Of a DNA stretch of 64,000 nucleotides, positions 17,927 through 27,148 are shown piece after piece. A program made the translations under genes and the position numbers. Below the pieces are notes generated by a model. That model did not search any database, was not told the DNA's origin, and was given only the letters and a program-made list of their open reading frames with translations. The stretch spans positions 372,001 through 436,000 of the forward strand of contig NZ_JAPHAV010000002.1 of the NCBI RefSeq assembly GCF_026241335.1, written 5' to 3'. Origin of the DNA: Ochrobactrum chromiisoli (GTDB taxonomy: Bacteria; Pseudomonadota; Alphaproteobacteria; Rhizobiales; Rhizobiaceae). Every line of letters starts with the position of its first letter. Within the stretch, counting starts at the first letter, position 1.

Positions 17927-19411
17927 TTAGAAAGCTTGGTTTGCCAGATAGCGTTCGAGTGTTTTGGCTGCACCATCCTGCCAGATACGCTTGAGCGCTG
18001 CCGAGAAGGCGCTGATATAGGCCGGATCGCTTGCTAACGCGCCGAAAATATCGGTCATTTCAAGGAAGCGTTTAGGTTCATCCTTGGCAAGCGCAGCCTG
18101 CTTTAACAGACGATCCCATGACGGATCATTGGGTTCGATGATCGCACCGCTATCCGTTGTTCCATAACAGTAGCGGCACCAAAGAGCAGACACCAGTGCA
18201 AGGCCGGTAACCGAATGACCTTTGGTCAGACGGTCTGAAACTGTCGGTAAAATAAATTTCGGCTGACGGTTAGAGCCATCAAGACACAGGCGGCGGATTG
18301 TGTCGCCTATCTTCGGATTGGCAAAGCGCTTGTCGATAAGCAGGCGGTAGTCTTCGAGAACAGTATTTGGAACCGGGGGCACTTCGGGAATGATTTCTTC
18401 CTTGGTGAGCTTTTCCAGATATTGCCGGATCAGTGGATTTTCCATCGCTTCATGAACAAAATGGATGTCGAGAAGCCCGCCCGGATAGGCAATCGCTGCA
18501 TGTCCGCCATTGAGAATACGGATTTTCATCAGCTCATAAGCGTCAACCTGATCGGAAAAAGTGACGCCAACTTTATGCAACTGCGGGCGCCCAGTAGGGA
18601 ATTTGTCTTCCACCACCCATTGCTTGAAGCCCTCGCAGAAGACTGGCCAACCATCCTCGACGTCAAATGCTTTTAGCACGATATCGCGTTCGCGTGCGCT
18701 CGTCGCAGGCGTGATGCGATCAACCATTGAATTGGGGAAAGCCACATTGGTTGCAATCCAGTCAGCAAAGTCTGGATCGCTGAGCTTGGCAAGCCCCACG
18801 ACGGCATCTTCAGCAACGTGGCCATTGCCCGGAATATTATCACAGGACATGACGGTGAACGGCTCAATTTCGGCTGCCTTGCGCAGCTTCAGCGCCTGTA
18901 CGATGAGGCCGAAGACCGTATTCGGCTTGTCCGTGTGAATGCTGTCATAAACAATATCCGGATGTGTTGGATCAAAATGCTGGCTTGCCGGATCGATATA
19001 ATAGCCGCCTTCGGTGATCGTCATCGAAACGATGCGAATATCCGGTGAGGTAAGATAGGCTATCAGCGCGTCTCGGCCCTCGTCAGTCGATATGGTCACG
19101 TAATCGATCATCGACGCTGTAATGCGCGCGCCGGAATAATCAGCTTCCTGTTCAACAACGGTCGTTAGCCAGTCTTGCGCTTTCAGCGTGTCGCGCATGG
19201 CATCATCGCTGACACGAACGCCGGCACCGACCAAAGCCCAGTCATGATCAAGCCCCAGACCAAACAAGTCATCAAGATAAACAGCCTGATGCGCGCGATG
19301 AAAATTACCGACGCCAAAATGCACGATTCCGGGCTTTAACGCTGTAAGATCGTAACCCGGTTTTTGAACCTTGGTGAAACCTGGCAAAGCGACGCGCGTA
19401 AGTTTGGTCAT
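17927..19411 (-). CDS. mtlK: mannitol 2-dehydrogenase family polyol dehydrogenase
   Basis: A 494-aa long-chain, zinc-independent dehydrogenase that oxidises mannitol (or D-arabinitol/D-sorbitol) to the ketose with NAD. Family text: IVHFGVGNFHRAHQAVYLDDL near the start is the nucleotide-binding part; FPNSMVDRITPAT and KIRILNGGHAAIAYPGGLL hold the catalytic region with Lys and Asn/His. A strong Shine-Dalgarno (CAGGAGGAAG) precedes the ATG. It is the last gene of a seven-gene polyol operon with smoEFGK-type transport and two more dehydrogenases, the same gene content as the Rhodobacter sphaeroides smo/mtlK locus. UxaB/UxuB oxidoreductases are relatives, but context favours a hexitol. Confidence 0.9.
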   Translation of the reverse strand: MTKLTRVALPGFTKVQKPGYDLTALKPGIVHFGVGNFHRAHQAVYLDDLFGLGLDHDWALVGAGVRVSDDAMRDTLKAQDWLTTVVEQEADYSGARITASMIDYVTISTDEGRDALIAYLTSPDIRIVSMTITEGGYYIDPASQHFDPTHPDIVYDSIHTDKPNTVFGLIVQALKLRKAAEIEPFTVMSCDNIPGNGHVAEDAVVGLAKLSDPDFADWIATNVAFPNSMVDRITPATSARERDIVLKAFDVEDGWPVFCEGFKQWVVEDKFPTGRPQLHKVGVTFSDQVDAYELMKIRILNGGHAAIAYPGGLLDIHFVHEAMENPLIRQYLEKLTKEEIIPEVPPVPNTVLEDYRLLIDKRFANPKIGDTIRRLCLDGSNRQPKFILPTVSDRLTKGHSVTGLALVSALWCRYCYGTTDSGAIIEPNDPSWDRLLKQAALAKDEPKRFLEMTDIFGALASDPAYISAFSAALKRIWQDGAAKTLERYLANQAF

Positions 19412-19429
19412 GAAAACTTCCTCCTGAAA

Positions 19430-20440
19430 TCAAGCCGGAACGAACTGAACTTTCATCGTAGCAGGATCACCACCTTGCTTTGTGAAGAAAGGCAGCATTT
19501 CCTCAATCGGTAAGCGATGCGAAACAAGACGTGCCATTTCGCAATTGTCTTTTTGAAGAATTTCGAGCGCTTGCGGAATATTGCGATTAAGCGAATGCGA
19601 ACCGGCAATGCGGATCTGGCGGCGGAATATTTCGAATGGCGCCACCGATATGCGCGTATCGGGTGCGCAAACACCGAAAATCAGCACCGTACCACCATCT
19701 GCCGTAAAGCTGACCATGCCTTCTGCGACTTTCGCAATGCCCGTAGCGTCAGCCACAAAATCAAAGCTCTTCTTACGCGCGTCAAGCTCTGTTGAGCCGG
19801 AAATAATAGGCTCAAGACCAAGGCTTTCGGTAAAGGCCAGACGATGCTCGTTGATGTCCGCAACTGCGACTTTCTCAACACCTTGCGCTTTAAGAGACAG
19901 CGCAAGCAACAGACCGATCGGCCCTGCGCCGAACACCAAAGCCGTTTCAGATCCTTGCGGACCTGCTTTCAGCTTAGCCGCGCCAAGGCCATTCAGAACG
20001 CAAGCCAGCGGCTCGGCAAGTGCCGCCACATCGAAAGGCAAATTGCCAATTGGATGAAGATGCCGCACATCTACGAGACTTTTGTCTGCAAAACCACCAT
20101 TATGCGTGACACCATAAGCTTTGAGGCCAGCGCACAAGTTGGTTAGTCCCTTGCGGCAGGCGTGACAGTGGCCACAGGGAATATTCGGGTCAACCGCCAC
20201 GCGGTCGCCAGGCTTCACATTCTTTACGTCTTCTGCGACCGCTAACACGACACCGGCATATTCATGACCCGGCACAAGCGGAAACGCACTTGTGCCGTAG
20301 CGACCATGCAGCACGTCGATATCCGTGTGACATAAGCCAGAGGCCCTGACGTCAATCAACGCATGGCCAGGTTTGAGTTGCGGGTCATCGAGCTCGGCAA
20401 GCTCCGCGGCACCATGCCCCGTAAAATAAATGGCCTTCAT
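19430..20440 (-). CDS. zinc-dependent polyol/alcohol dehydrogenase (MDR family)
   Basis: A 336-aa medium-chain dehydrogenase. ASGLCHTDIDVLHG and PGHEYAGVV supply catalytic zinc ligands, CGHCHACRKGLTNLC the four structural-zinc cysteines (about residues 88-102), and VFGAGPIGLLLALSL the NAD-binding glycines (about 165). The start at 20440 (MKAIYFTGHG) matches family N-termini; the longer open frame upstream overlaps the previous gene and is unlikely. Relatives oxidise sorbitol, D-arabinitol, xylitol or L-idonate. It lies between the SDR sorbitol dehydrogenase and mtlK genes, so it likely handles another member of the polyol set imported by the Smo-type transporter. Exact substrate unknown. Confidence 0.85.
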   Translation of the reverse strand: MKAIYFTGHGAAELAELDDPQLKPGHALIDVRASGLCHTDIDVLHGRYGTSAFPLVPGHEYAGVVLAVAEDVKNVKPGDRVAVDPNIPCGHCHACRKGLTNLCAGLKAYGVTHNGGFADKSLVDVRHLHPIGNLPFDVAALAEPLACVLNGLGAAKLKAGPQGSETALVFGAGPIGLLLALSLKAQGVEKVAVADINEHRLAFTESLGLEPIISGSTELDARKKSFDFVADATGIAKVAEGMVSFTADGGTVLIFGVCAPDTRISVAPFEIFRRQIRIAGSHSLNRNIPQALEILQKDNCEMARLVSHRLPIEEMLPFFTKQGGDPATMKVQFVPA

Positions 20441-20459
20441 GTATGCACCTAAAAATGGC

Positions 20460-21230
20460 TCAAGCCATCCAGTTTCCGCCATCGACACCAAATGTCTGGG
20501 CGAGGATGTAATCACTTTCGGAAGACGCCAGGAAAACCGCCATCCCCGTAATGTCCTCTGGGGTTGCAAAGCGGCCAATTGGTACGGACTTCGCTACAGA
20601 AGCTTTCTTTTCGCCCGGCTTTAGACCTTCCCACTTTGCAAAATTTGCATCGACCACATCCCAATGCTCACCATCCACAACGCCAGGCGCGATAGCGTTG
20701 ACCTGAATATTGTGTTTGACAAGTGCCAGTGCTGCGGACTGTGTGGCAGAAATAATTGCCGCCTTTGAGAGGCAATAGAGCGTAACGAGCCCTTCGCCTC
20801 GGCGTCCTGCCTGACTGGCCATATTGATGATCTTGCCTCCGCGACCACGCGCGATCATGACATTCGATACCGCTTTCATCATGAAAAGGGGGCCTTTCAG
20901 ATTGATCCCGAGAACACGGTCATAGCTTTCTTCGGTAATGGCGTTGATCGGTGCCATATCGAAAATTGCTGCATTGTTTACCAGAATATCAATACCGCCA
21001 TATTCCTTGTCGATCTCGGACACGACCTTTTCAATGTCTGCAAGGTTGGTCACATCCAGTTTGACCGCTTTTACCGCGCTGCCGAGGCTACGCGCCGCTT
21101 CGTCTGCGCGTTCGATATTGATGTCGGCGATGACGACCTTTGCACCTTCCCGCGCATAGGCTTCAGCAAAGCCAAGACCAATACCGCGCGCGGCACCAGT
21201 TATAAGGGCAACCTTGTTTTCTAGTCTCAT
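20460..21230 (-). CDS. smoS: short-chain dehydrogenase, sorbitol (L-iditol) 2-dehydrogenase type
   Basis: A 256-aa SDR. The cofactor motif TGAARGIG is at 11-18, NNAA at 85-88, and the catalytic set is Ser139, Tyr152 and Lys156 (MASQAGRRGEGLVTLYCLSK). Asp36-like acidity after the second strand (VVIADI) fits NAD preference. It resembles the Rhodobacter SmoS family that oxidises sorbitol to fructose and galactitol to tagatose. It follows the ABC ATPase gene in the smo-type operon by 32 bp, exactly the place of smoS in Rhodobacter. Substrate is inferred from family and context. Confidence 0.87.
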   Translation of the reverse strand: MRLENKVALITGAARGIGLGFAEAYAREGAKVVIADINIERADEAARSLGSAVKAVKLDVTNLADIEKVVSEIDKEYGGIDILVNNAAIFDMAPINAITEESYDRVLGINLKGPLFMMKAVSNVMIARGRGGKIINMASQAGRRGEGLVTLYCLSKAAIISATQSAALALVKHNIQVNAIAPGVVDGEHWDVVDANFAKWEGLKPGEKKASVAKSVPIGRFATPEDITGMAVFLASSESDYILAQTFGVDGGNWMA

Positions 21231-21262
21231 AAGGAGTTCTCCGAGGAGCTATTTCAATAAAA

Positions 21263-22390
21263 TCAACGATGCGTCTTCTTTTCAGACAGTAAAAGCGGGT
21301 GACGTTCGCGGCGTTCAAGTGCCAGACCATCAGATTTGAAGAGATGCGCATCGGCAGGATTAAAGCCAAGATTGGCGGCTTCATGCGTACGAGCAGTACT
21401 ACCGCCACCTGCTTCGGCAACGATCAAATCTTTTGCTGCTGAATTTTGGACATAAAGATAAGTTTCGCCACCCAGACGCTCCACCACCATGATTTCTCCA
21501 TCGAGAATGCCATCGCTTATCGGGTGAAGGTGTTCAGGGCGAACTCCGAGAACCAGCACTTCGCCAACATCGGCGCCTTCTGCCATAACTGGAACTGTTA
21601 TGCTTTTACCGGTGCTGAGCTCGACAGTAACACCATGATCAGATACGGACTTGACCTTAACATTGACGAAATTCATGGTTGGAGAGCCGATAAAGCCCGC
21701 TACAAAGCGATTGACGGGATGGTGATAAAGCTCAAGCGGTGAACCAACCTGCTCAATCCTACCATCGCGCAGCACGACGATTTTATCAGCGAGTGTCATC
21801 GCCTCAACCTGATCATGCGTCACATAAATCATGGTTGCCTTCAGGCGGTCATGCAGGCGCGCGAGTTCGATGCGCATCTGCACGCGCAGGGCTGCATCAA
21901 GATTAGAGAGAGGTTCATCGAAGAGAAAGATCTTCGGCTCTCGCACCATAGCGCGGCCAATGGCAACACGCTGTCGCTGACCACCGGAAAGTTGGCGCGG
22001 CTTGCGGTCAAGAAGCTTATCAAGCTGGAGTGTATTGGCTATTTCTTCGACTTTGCGGTCACGTTCTGTCTTGGTTACCCCTGCAAGCTTGAGTGCGAAA
22101 CCCATATTGTCTCGCACGTTCATATGCGGATAAAGAGCATATGTCTGGAAAACCATTGCCAGACCGCGCTCGTCGGGGGGCACATCATTGCATTGTTGGC
22201 CATCAATCGTCAGATCCCCGCCAGTGATCTCTTCCAGTCCTGCAATCATACGCAGAAGCGTTGATTTTCCCGAACCGGACGGACCAACAAAAACAACAAA
22301 CTCACGGTCTTCGATATTCAAATCAACGCCTTTGATGACATCGACATTGCCGTAGGATTTGGTTGCATTATGAAAAGACAGCGTAGCCAT
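21263..22390 (-). CDS. smoK: ABC transporter ATP-binding protein, polyol (SmoK/UgpC-type)
   Basis: A 375-aa carbohydrate-importer ATPase (CUT1 type). Walker A is GPSGSGKST (36-44), the signature LSGGQRQRVAIGRAMV, Walker B FLFDEPLSNLDAALR, with VTHDQVEAMTLAD. The C-terminal regulatory domain of about 130 residues with GSPTMNFVNVKV is the MalK/UgpC/SmoK fold. It has a tail of about 20 residues (DGLALERRERHPLLLSEKKT) beyond the usual end. It is 10 bp after the second permease gene. Hydrolyses ATP at the inner face of the membrane to drive hexitol import. Confidence 0.92.
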   Translation of the reverse strand: MATLSFHNATKSYGNVDVIKGVDLNIEDREFVVFVGPSGSGKSTLLRMIAGLEEITGGDLTIDGQQCNDVPPDERGLAMVFQTYALYPHMNVRDNMGFALKLAGVTKTERDRKVEEIANTLQLDKLLDRKPRQLSGGQRQRVAIGRAMVREPKIFLFDEPLSNLDAALRVQMRIELARLHDRLKATMIYVTHDQVEAMTLADKIVVLRDGRIEQVGSPLELYHHPVNRFVAGFIGSPTMNFVNVKVKSVSDHGVTVELSTGKSITVPVMAEGADVGEVLVLGVRPEHLHPISDGILDGEIMVVERLGGETYLYVQNSAAKDLIVAEAGGGSTARTHEAANLGFNPADAHLFKSDGLALERRERHPLLLSEKKTHR

Positions 22391-22400
22391 TGCGTTCCCT

Positions 22401-23228
22401 TTATTTCACGGCACCGAAAGTAAGACCGCGCACCAGCTGGCGCTGCGTCATCCAACCAAAGACAAGAATTGGCGCGATAGCGAGCGTGGAAGCCGCCGAG
22501 AGTTTTGCCCAGAAAAGACCTTCAGGCGATGAGAAAGATGCGATGAAAGCAGTCAGCGGCGCTGCTTGTGAAGCCGTCAGATTGAGGCTCCAAAATGCTT
22601 CGTTCCAGCAAAGAATGATTGAAAGAAGTGCTGTTGATGCGATGCCGGGTAGGCTGAGCGGCAGCAACAGATAACGAATTTGCTGTCCGACCTTCGCACC
22701 ATCCATTCGGCTCGCCTCAAGAATTTCATGAGGCACTTCTTTGAAGAAGGAATAGAGCATCCAGACGACAATCGGCAGATTGGAAAGTGTGAAGATGATA
22801 ATCAGGCCTGTGCGTGTATCCAAAAGCCCACTATCGCGTGCGAGAAGATAAATCGGAACAAGCACGCCTACGGCTGGAAGCATCTTGGTTGAAAGCATCC
22901 AAAGAAGAAGATCCTTGGTACGCTTTCCAGGAAAGAACGCCGCCGCGTAGGCCGCTGGTACGGCAATGATAAGTGAAAGAAGGGTCGCTCCCAGGCTTTC
23001 AATCACGCTATTCATCGCATAACGGAAATAGTTCGCACGTTGATTGACCGCTTCAAAATTTTCAAGGGTAGGCGAAAAGAACAACTTTGGTGGTGCTACC
23101 GCATCAATTTCCGTTTTGAAGGCTGCCAGCAACATCCAAAATATCGGAAAGAACATCAAGAGCGCGACAGCCCAGCCAATAACACCGGCGGAGACCGTGG
23201 CTTTGTTGAGTTTACGTTTCGTCGCCAT
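22401..23228 (-). CDS. smoG: ABC transporter permease, polyol (SmoG/MalG-type)
   Basis: A 275-aa inner-membrane permease with six predicted helices. The EAA loop that docks onto the ATPase is ILEASRMDGAKVGQQIRYLLLPLSLPGI (about residues 183-210). The C-terminal RQLVRGLTFGAVK is typical of MalG-type CUT1 permeases. A good Shine-Dalgarno (GGAGACGGAG) precedes the ATG. Third gene of the smo-type operon, 10 bp from the preceding permease. Confidence 0.92.
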   Translation of the reverse strand: MATKRKLNKATVSAGVIGWAVALLMFFPIFWMLLAAFKTEIDAVAPPKLFFSPTLENFEAVNQRANYFRYAMNSVIESLGATLLSLIIAVPAAYAAAFFPGKRTKDLLLWMLSTKMLPAVGVLVPIYLLARDSGLLDTRTGLIIIFTLSNLPIVVWMLYSFFKEVPHEILEASRMDGAKVGQQIRYLLLPLSLPGIASTALLSIILCWNEAFWSLNLTASQAAPLTAFIASFSSPEGLFWAKLSAASTLAIAPILVFGWMTQRQLVRGLTFGAVK

Positions 23229-23237
23229 CTCCGTCTC

Positions 23238-24155
23238 CTAATTATCCAGGTTGCGCGCTACGGTGCGAATGAGGAAAAATGCGACGATATTGGCAAGGAC
23301 GATAGCGATAACACCTGCCGCCGATGCACCGCCAATGTCCCATTGCAGAAGCGCTTTAAGATAGATGAAGTAGGTGAGCGTTGTGGTGGCAATGCCCGGG
23401 CCGCCCGAGGTGGTGACAAGAATTTCTGCGAAAATCGACAGAAGGAAAATCGTCTCAATCATGATGACAACCGAGATCGGACGCAGAAGATGCGGCAGGA
23501 TGATGTAATAAAACATCGCCAACCCCTTTGCGCCATCAAGGCGTGCGGCTTCCATCTGCTCGCGATCCAGCGACTGCATGGCTGTCATCAAAATCAGCGT
23601 GGCAAAGGGTACCCATTGCCAGGAAACAATCATAATGACTGACGTCATTGGAAACTGTGAGAACCAGTCGATAACGGGCAAGCCGAAGCTACGCGAGATG
23701 AAAGCAAAAAAGCCGTTAACCGGATGCATCAGCAAGTTTTTCCAAATCAATGCAGACACGGTCGGCATGACGAAAAACGGCGCTATAACCAGAAGGCGCG
23801 CGATGTTCTTGCCGAAGAAATCCTGATCGAAAATAACGGCAAACAGGACACCAAATATGATGGATATTGCCAGCACAGATCCAAGTAGGATCAGTGTTTT
23901 GGCAATTGCAGACCATAAACCGGGGTCGGAAAGAAGAAACGAATAATTCGAGACCCCAGCAAAGCCGGTCACGAATGGATTAATCAGATTGTAATATTGA
24001 AACGAAAACCATAGCGTCATCGCCAATGGCACGATCATCCAGAGTAGCAGCACGATAACAGCTGGTGCAAGCAAAGGCCCCGTACGAATGCTACGGCGTG
24101 ATCTGGATGCAAAACGAGACTTGGTGCCAACAACGGCAACGTTGCTAGATGGCAT
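23238..24155 (-). CDS. smoF: ABC transporter permease, polyol (SmoF/MalF-type)
   Basis: A 305-aa inner-membrane permease. After a basic N-terminus (SRFASRSRRSIRTG) come six hydrophobic segments. The EAA loop QMEAARLDGAKGLAMFYYIILPHLLRPI lies at about 205-232, and TSGGPGIATTTLTYFIY follows it, a MalF-type signature region. AAAGGGAGGG precedes the ATG. It is the partner of the SmoG-type permease in a heterodimeric channel. Confidence 0.92.
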   Translation of the reverse strand: MPSSNVAVVGTKSRFASRSRRSIRTGPLLAPAVIVLLLWMIVPLAMTLWFSFQYYNLINPFVTGFAGVSNYSFLLSDPGLWSAIAKTLILLGSVLAISIIFGVLFAVIFDQDFFGKNIARLLVIAPFFVMPTVSALIWKNLLMHPVNGFFAFISRSFGLPVIDWFSQFPMTSVIMIVSWQWVPFATLILMTAMQSLDREQMEAARLDGAKGLAMFYYIILPHLLRPISVVIMIETIFLLSIFAEILVTTSGGPGIATTTLTYFIYLKALLQWDIGGASAAGVIAIVLANIVAFFLIRTVARNLDN

Positions 24156-24214
24156 AAACGACCCTCCCTTTCCGCACGGCTCTCACTCCAATAAGACGCT
24201 TGCGAAAAATTCTG

Positions 24215-24247
24215 CCTGCTGCCCTGTTTTAATAATTGGGCAGCAGG
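24215..24247 (-). terminator. hairpin after the smoE binding-protein gene (partial terminator / mRNA stabiliser)
   Basis: Minus strand reads CCTGCTGCCC - 13-nt loop - GGGCAGCAGG, a perfect 10-bp stem, then CAGAATTTTTC. It lies 18 bp after the smoE stop and before smoF. A weak T-run suggests partial termination, which would give more binding protein than permease. Confidence 0.7.
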
Positions 24248-24265
24248 TCTTTGGCATGTACCAGT

Positions 24266-25585
24266 TTATTTGATGTAACCGGCCTGTGTCATGATCTGCT
24301 CTGCCTGACGCTGCGCGCCATCAAGAGCTGCATCCACGCTCTGCTGGCCGGCAACAGCTGACGAAATCGCCTGGCCGACAATCGTGCCGATCGCCTGGAA
24401 TTCAGGGATCGCTACGAACTGGATTCCAGTATAAGGAACCGGGTCCTTGGTTGGCTTGGTCGGATCAGCAGACTCGATCGCCTTGAGAACTGTTTCAGCA
24501 AAAGGTGCTGCCTTTTTATAGTTCTCATTGGCGTAAGTCGACTGGCGCGTGCCCGGAGGAACGGCAACCCAACCCTCTTTCTCGCCAACCAGATCAACAT
24601 AGTCTTTCGACGTTGCCCATTTCAAGAATGACTTTGCGGCTTCCGCTTTGCTTGTCGAAGCAGGAATTGCGAGGTTCCACGACCAGGCCCACGCAGAACC
24701 ATTCGGCGTTACTTCGACAGGTGCCTTTGTGAAAGCGACCTTATCCGCAACTTGGCTCTGCGTTTTGTCATAGATACGACCGGCTGCTGAGGTAGCATCA
24801 ATCCACATAGCGCAATGACCAGTCGAGAACAAAGCCTGATTTTCATTAAAGCCGTTCGAGGTAATTCCGGGAGGTCCCGCTTCCTTCATCAGATCGACGT
24901 AGAAGTTGATCGCCTTCTTCCATTCATCGGAATTGATCTGTGGTTTCCACTGCTCATCAAACCAACGACCACCATAGGTATTCACGAGCGTACCGAGATA
25001 GGCCATATTTTCGCCCCAGCCCGGCTTACCGCGCAGGCAAAGACCATATTGCTCTTTCGACTTGTCAGTCAGCTTGGTGGCGAATTCTTTGATTTGCTCG
25101 TAAGTCGGCTCGCCCGGCATGGTAAGGCCGGCAGCATCAAACAGATCTTTACGATAAAGGGTGAACGAGCTTTCCGCATAAAATGGGACCGCATAAAGCT
25201 TGTCATCGACCGTGAGACCTGCTCGCACAGGCTTGATCAGATCGTCATAATCGTAATCGTCGCCCAGATCATCAACTTCGAGCAACCATCCAGCCTTCCC
25301 CCAGATTGGAGCCTCATAGCCGCCAATCGTCATAATGTCGAATTGACCGCTCTTGGTTGCAATGTCAGTGGTGACGCGCTGGCGCAAAACATTTTCTTCT
25401 AAAACCACCCAGTTAAGCTTGTTGCCGGTTTCCTTTTCCCACTCCGACGAAAGCTTCTGCATTATTATCATGTCAGCATTGTTGACTGTCGCTATGGTCA
25501 ACTCTTCGGCACTCGCCGTACTCGCCATAATCACGCCACCTGCCACCGAGGCAATAAGCCCCGCTATATAAAATTTGTTTCGCAT
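24266..25585 (-). CDS. smoE: polyol ABC transporter substrate-binding protein
   Basis: A periplasmic binding protein of 439 aa with a signal peptide MRNKFYIAGLIASVAGGVIM ending near ASTASA. The ATG at 25585 follows AAAGGAGGAGACGAG, an excellent Shine-Dalgarno, so the longer frame upstream is not used. The mature part has the CUT1 layout: WEKETGNKLNWVVLEENVLRQRVTTDIATKSGQFDIMTIGGYEAP near the start, and GVAAIPA-like hinge sequences later. It binds sorbitol, mannitol or another hexitol outside the membrane. First gene of the smoEFGKS-ADH-mtlK operon. Confidence 0.92.
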   Translation of the reverse strand: MRNKFYIAGLIASVAGGVIMASTASAEELTIATVNNADMIIMQKLSSEWEKETGNKLNWVVLEENVLRQRVTTDIATKSGQFDIMTIGGYEAPIWGKAGWLLEVDDLGDDYDYDDLIKPVRAGLTVDDKLYAVPFYAESSFTLYRKDLFDAAGLTMPGEPTYEQIKEFATKLTDKSKEQYGLCLRGKPGWGENMAYLGTLVNTYGGRWFDEQWKPQINSDEWKKAINFYVDLMKEAGPPGITSNGFNENQALFSTGHCAMWIDATSAAGRIYDKTQSQVADKVAFTKAPVEVTPNGSAWAWSWNLAIPASTSKAEAAKSFLKWATSKDYVDLVGEKEGWVAVPPGTRQSTYANENYKKAAPFAETVLKAIESADPTKPTKDPVPYTGIQFVAIPEFQAIGTIVGQAISSAVAGQQSVDAALDGAQRQAEQIMTQAGYIK

Positions 25586-26019
25586 CTCGTCTCCTCCTTT
25601 ACGAAAGCATAGCAAATTTCTTACATGTGTAAAATTTATCGCTCGTCGATCCATTCTTTGTCAAGCATGGTTTTCATTTGCATTTTAAGTCAAACGGACT
25701 CCGGCTTTTGAAAATTATTGCTATGGATTTTTTTATCACACTCAATAGTGATCTCCTCTAAAATAAAGTCTAGCACATCTCTCAGTTCACTGCATCAATC
25801 GGCGTAAAGTCAATTGTCCGCTTGACGTTTCGATTGACCTTTGACACTTTGATTTCATCTTGCTGGCAGGAAGAGCGATATAAGACCATACGCACTAAAA
25901 TATTGATTACTATATTCTTTATGCGGATAATTGGGTGTTAGGCGCGTTCAGAACACCGCTTAAAAAGAACGCATCATCCCTAAGCAAGCAAACGTAATGT
26001 TCCAGTAAACTCAACAAAT
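25586..26019. promoter_or_regulatory. intergenic control region between smoE and the LacI-type gene, with palindrome at 25621
   Basis: The 434-bp gap holds no gene. Its clearest element is the inverted repeat TTACATGTGTAA (25621-25632), extended by A/T-rich symmetry on both sides (TTTC...AAAATTT), 36 bp upstream of the smoE start. That size and symmetry fit a LacI-family operator, and the divergent LacI-type protein is the obvious binder. The middle of the gap is AT-rich and shows nothing else I can name. Confidence 0.5.
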
Positions 26020-27093
26020 GTGGAACAGAGAATGGCGGACAGGACAATGAACGTGCGCAAAAATATCCGCACCATGGAAGACTTCTCCGAGTTCGTAGGA
26101 CTGTCCCGTCCGACAGTTTCCAAGTATTTTAACGACCCGGATTCAGTGCGCCCGCAAACCCGTATACGGATTGAAACTGCGATAAAGGTATCCGGGTTCA
26201 GGCCAAATCTTTTCGCAGTGAACCTTAATAGACGACGCACGACAATTTTAGGAATTATCATTCCTAACCAGCTTGATCACTTCTACATGGCAATGACCCG
26301 AAGGCTACAAACACTTGCGGAGCGGCACGGATATCTGGCAATCGTGCTATCTTCGGACGGCAAACCTGAGTTGGAAAAAGAAGCCATTGAGACGTTGCGA
26401 TCCCTCAATGTAGCTGGAGCCATCATTGCCCCTCTCGGCGAGCAATCGCATCATTCCACCCTCACACGTCTCTCCGAGGATGTGCCGATTGTTTATGTAG
26501 ACTCTCCGCTCGATAGCACCTCACCTTTCGTTGGCACGGACAATTCGAAATCATTTCATCTGATTGTCGACTATCTGTGCCGTTCAGGAAGCGAGCCATG
26601 TTATTTTTCTATGCCGCTCGTCAACAACAATGCCATCAAACGACAGGAAGCCTATTGCACGGCGATGGAAAAACTTGGATTTACACCAAGGACGATCGAG
26701 CTGGAACAAAGCCGCAGCTGGGATTTCGAGCAATATGCCTTTGAACAAGCGTCACGTTTTCTGCGGGAAAAAGGCAAGTTTCCAACCAGCACGATCCTCT
26801 GTGCAAATGACCGTATTGCCTTTGGAGTTATCTCTGCCCTCTGGCAAGCCGGCATAAAGGTCGGCAGGTTGAATGACTGTAATATTCGTGTTGCCGGCCA
26901 CGACAACAATCCGCTGTCTGAATACACTTGTCCGCCACTAACCACAGTTGCGCAGGACTATAACGAAATCGGACGACTGGCGATGGAGCTTTTGTTTCGC
27001 ACACTCGGGGAAACCACGGAAAGCCAGTTGAGCATTCCGGCCGAAAGCCGCATTCTACTCAATGCGGAAATCAAGCTGCGCTTGTCCGCATGA
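26020..27093 (+). CDS. LacI-family transcriptional regulator of the polyol operon
   Basis: A 357-aa (or slightly shorter) LacI/GalR-type repressor. The helix-turn-helix TMEDFSEFVGLSRPTVSKYFNDPDSVRPQTRIRIETAI (about residues 18-55) is followed by a hinge and a periplasmic-binding-like effector domain (TTILGIIIPNQLDHFYMAMTRRLQ onward; STILCANDRIAFGVISAL near 260). The N-terminus is ambiguous: GTG at 26020, ATG at 26032 or ATG at 26047; the last is preceded by AGGACA. It is divergent from the smo-type operon across 434 bp that contain a LacI-like palindrome, so a hexitol-responsive role is inferred. The effector domain carries no recognisable specificity motif. Confidence 0.88.
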   Translation: MEQRMADRTMNVRKNIRTMEDFSEFVGLSRPTVSKYFNDPDSVRPQTRIRIETAIKVSGFRPNLFAVNLNRRRTTILGIIIPNQLDHFYMAMTRRLQTLAERHGYLAIVLSSDGKPELEKEAIETLRSLNVAGAIIAPLGEQSHHSTLTRLSEDVPIVYVDSPLDSTSPFVGTDNSKSFHLIVDYLCRSGSEPCYFSMPLVNNNAIKRQEAYCTAMEKLGFTPRTIELEQSRSWDFEQYAFEQASRFLREKGKFPTSTILCANDRIAFGVISALWQAGIKVGRLNDCNIRVAGHDNNPLSEYTCPPLTTVAQDYNEIGRLAMELLFRTLGETTESQLSIPAESRILLNAEIKLRLSA

Positions 27094-27103
27094 CATATAA
27101 ATA

Positions 27104-27130
27104 AAAATGGCGGGCAATGCCCGCCATTTT
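27104..27130. terminator. bidirectional intrinsic terminator
   Basis: AAAATGGCGGGC and GCCCGCCATTTT pair perfectly around a 3-nt loop, with A and T runs at both ends. It lies between the LacI-type gene and the convergent efe operon and can serve both. Confidence 0.9.
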
Positions 27131-27148
27131 CCGTGCAGCACGAAAGCC

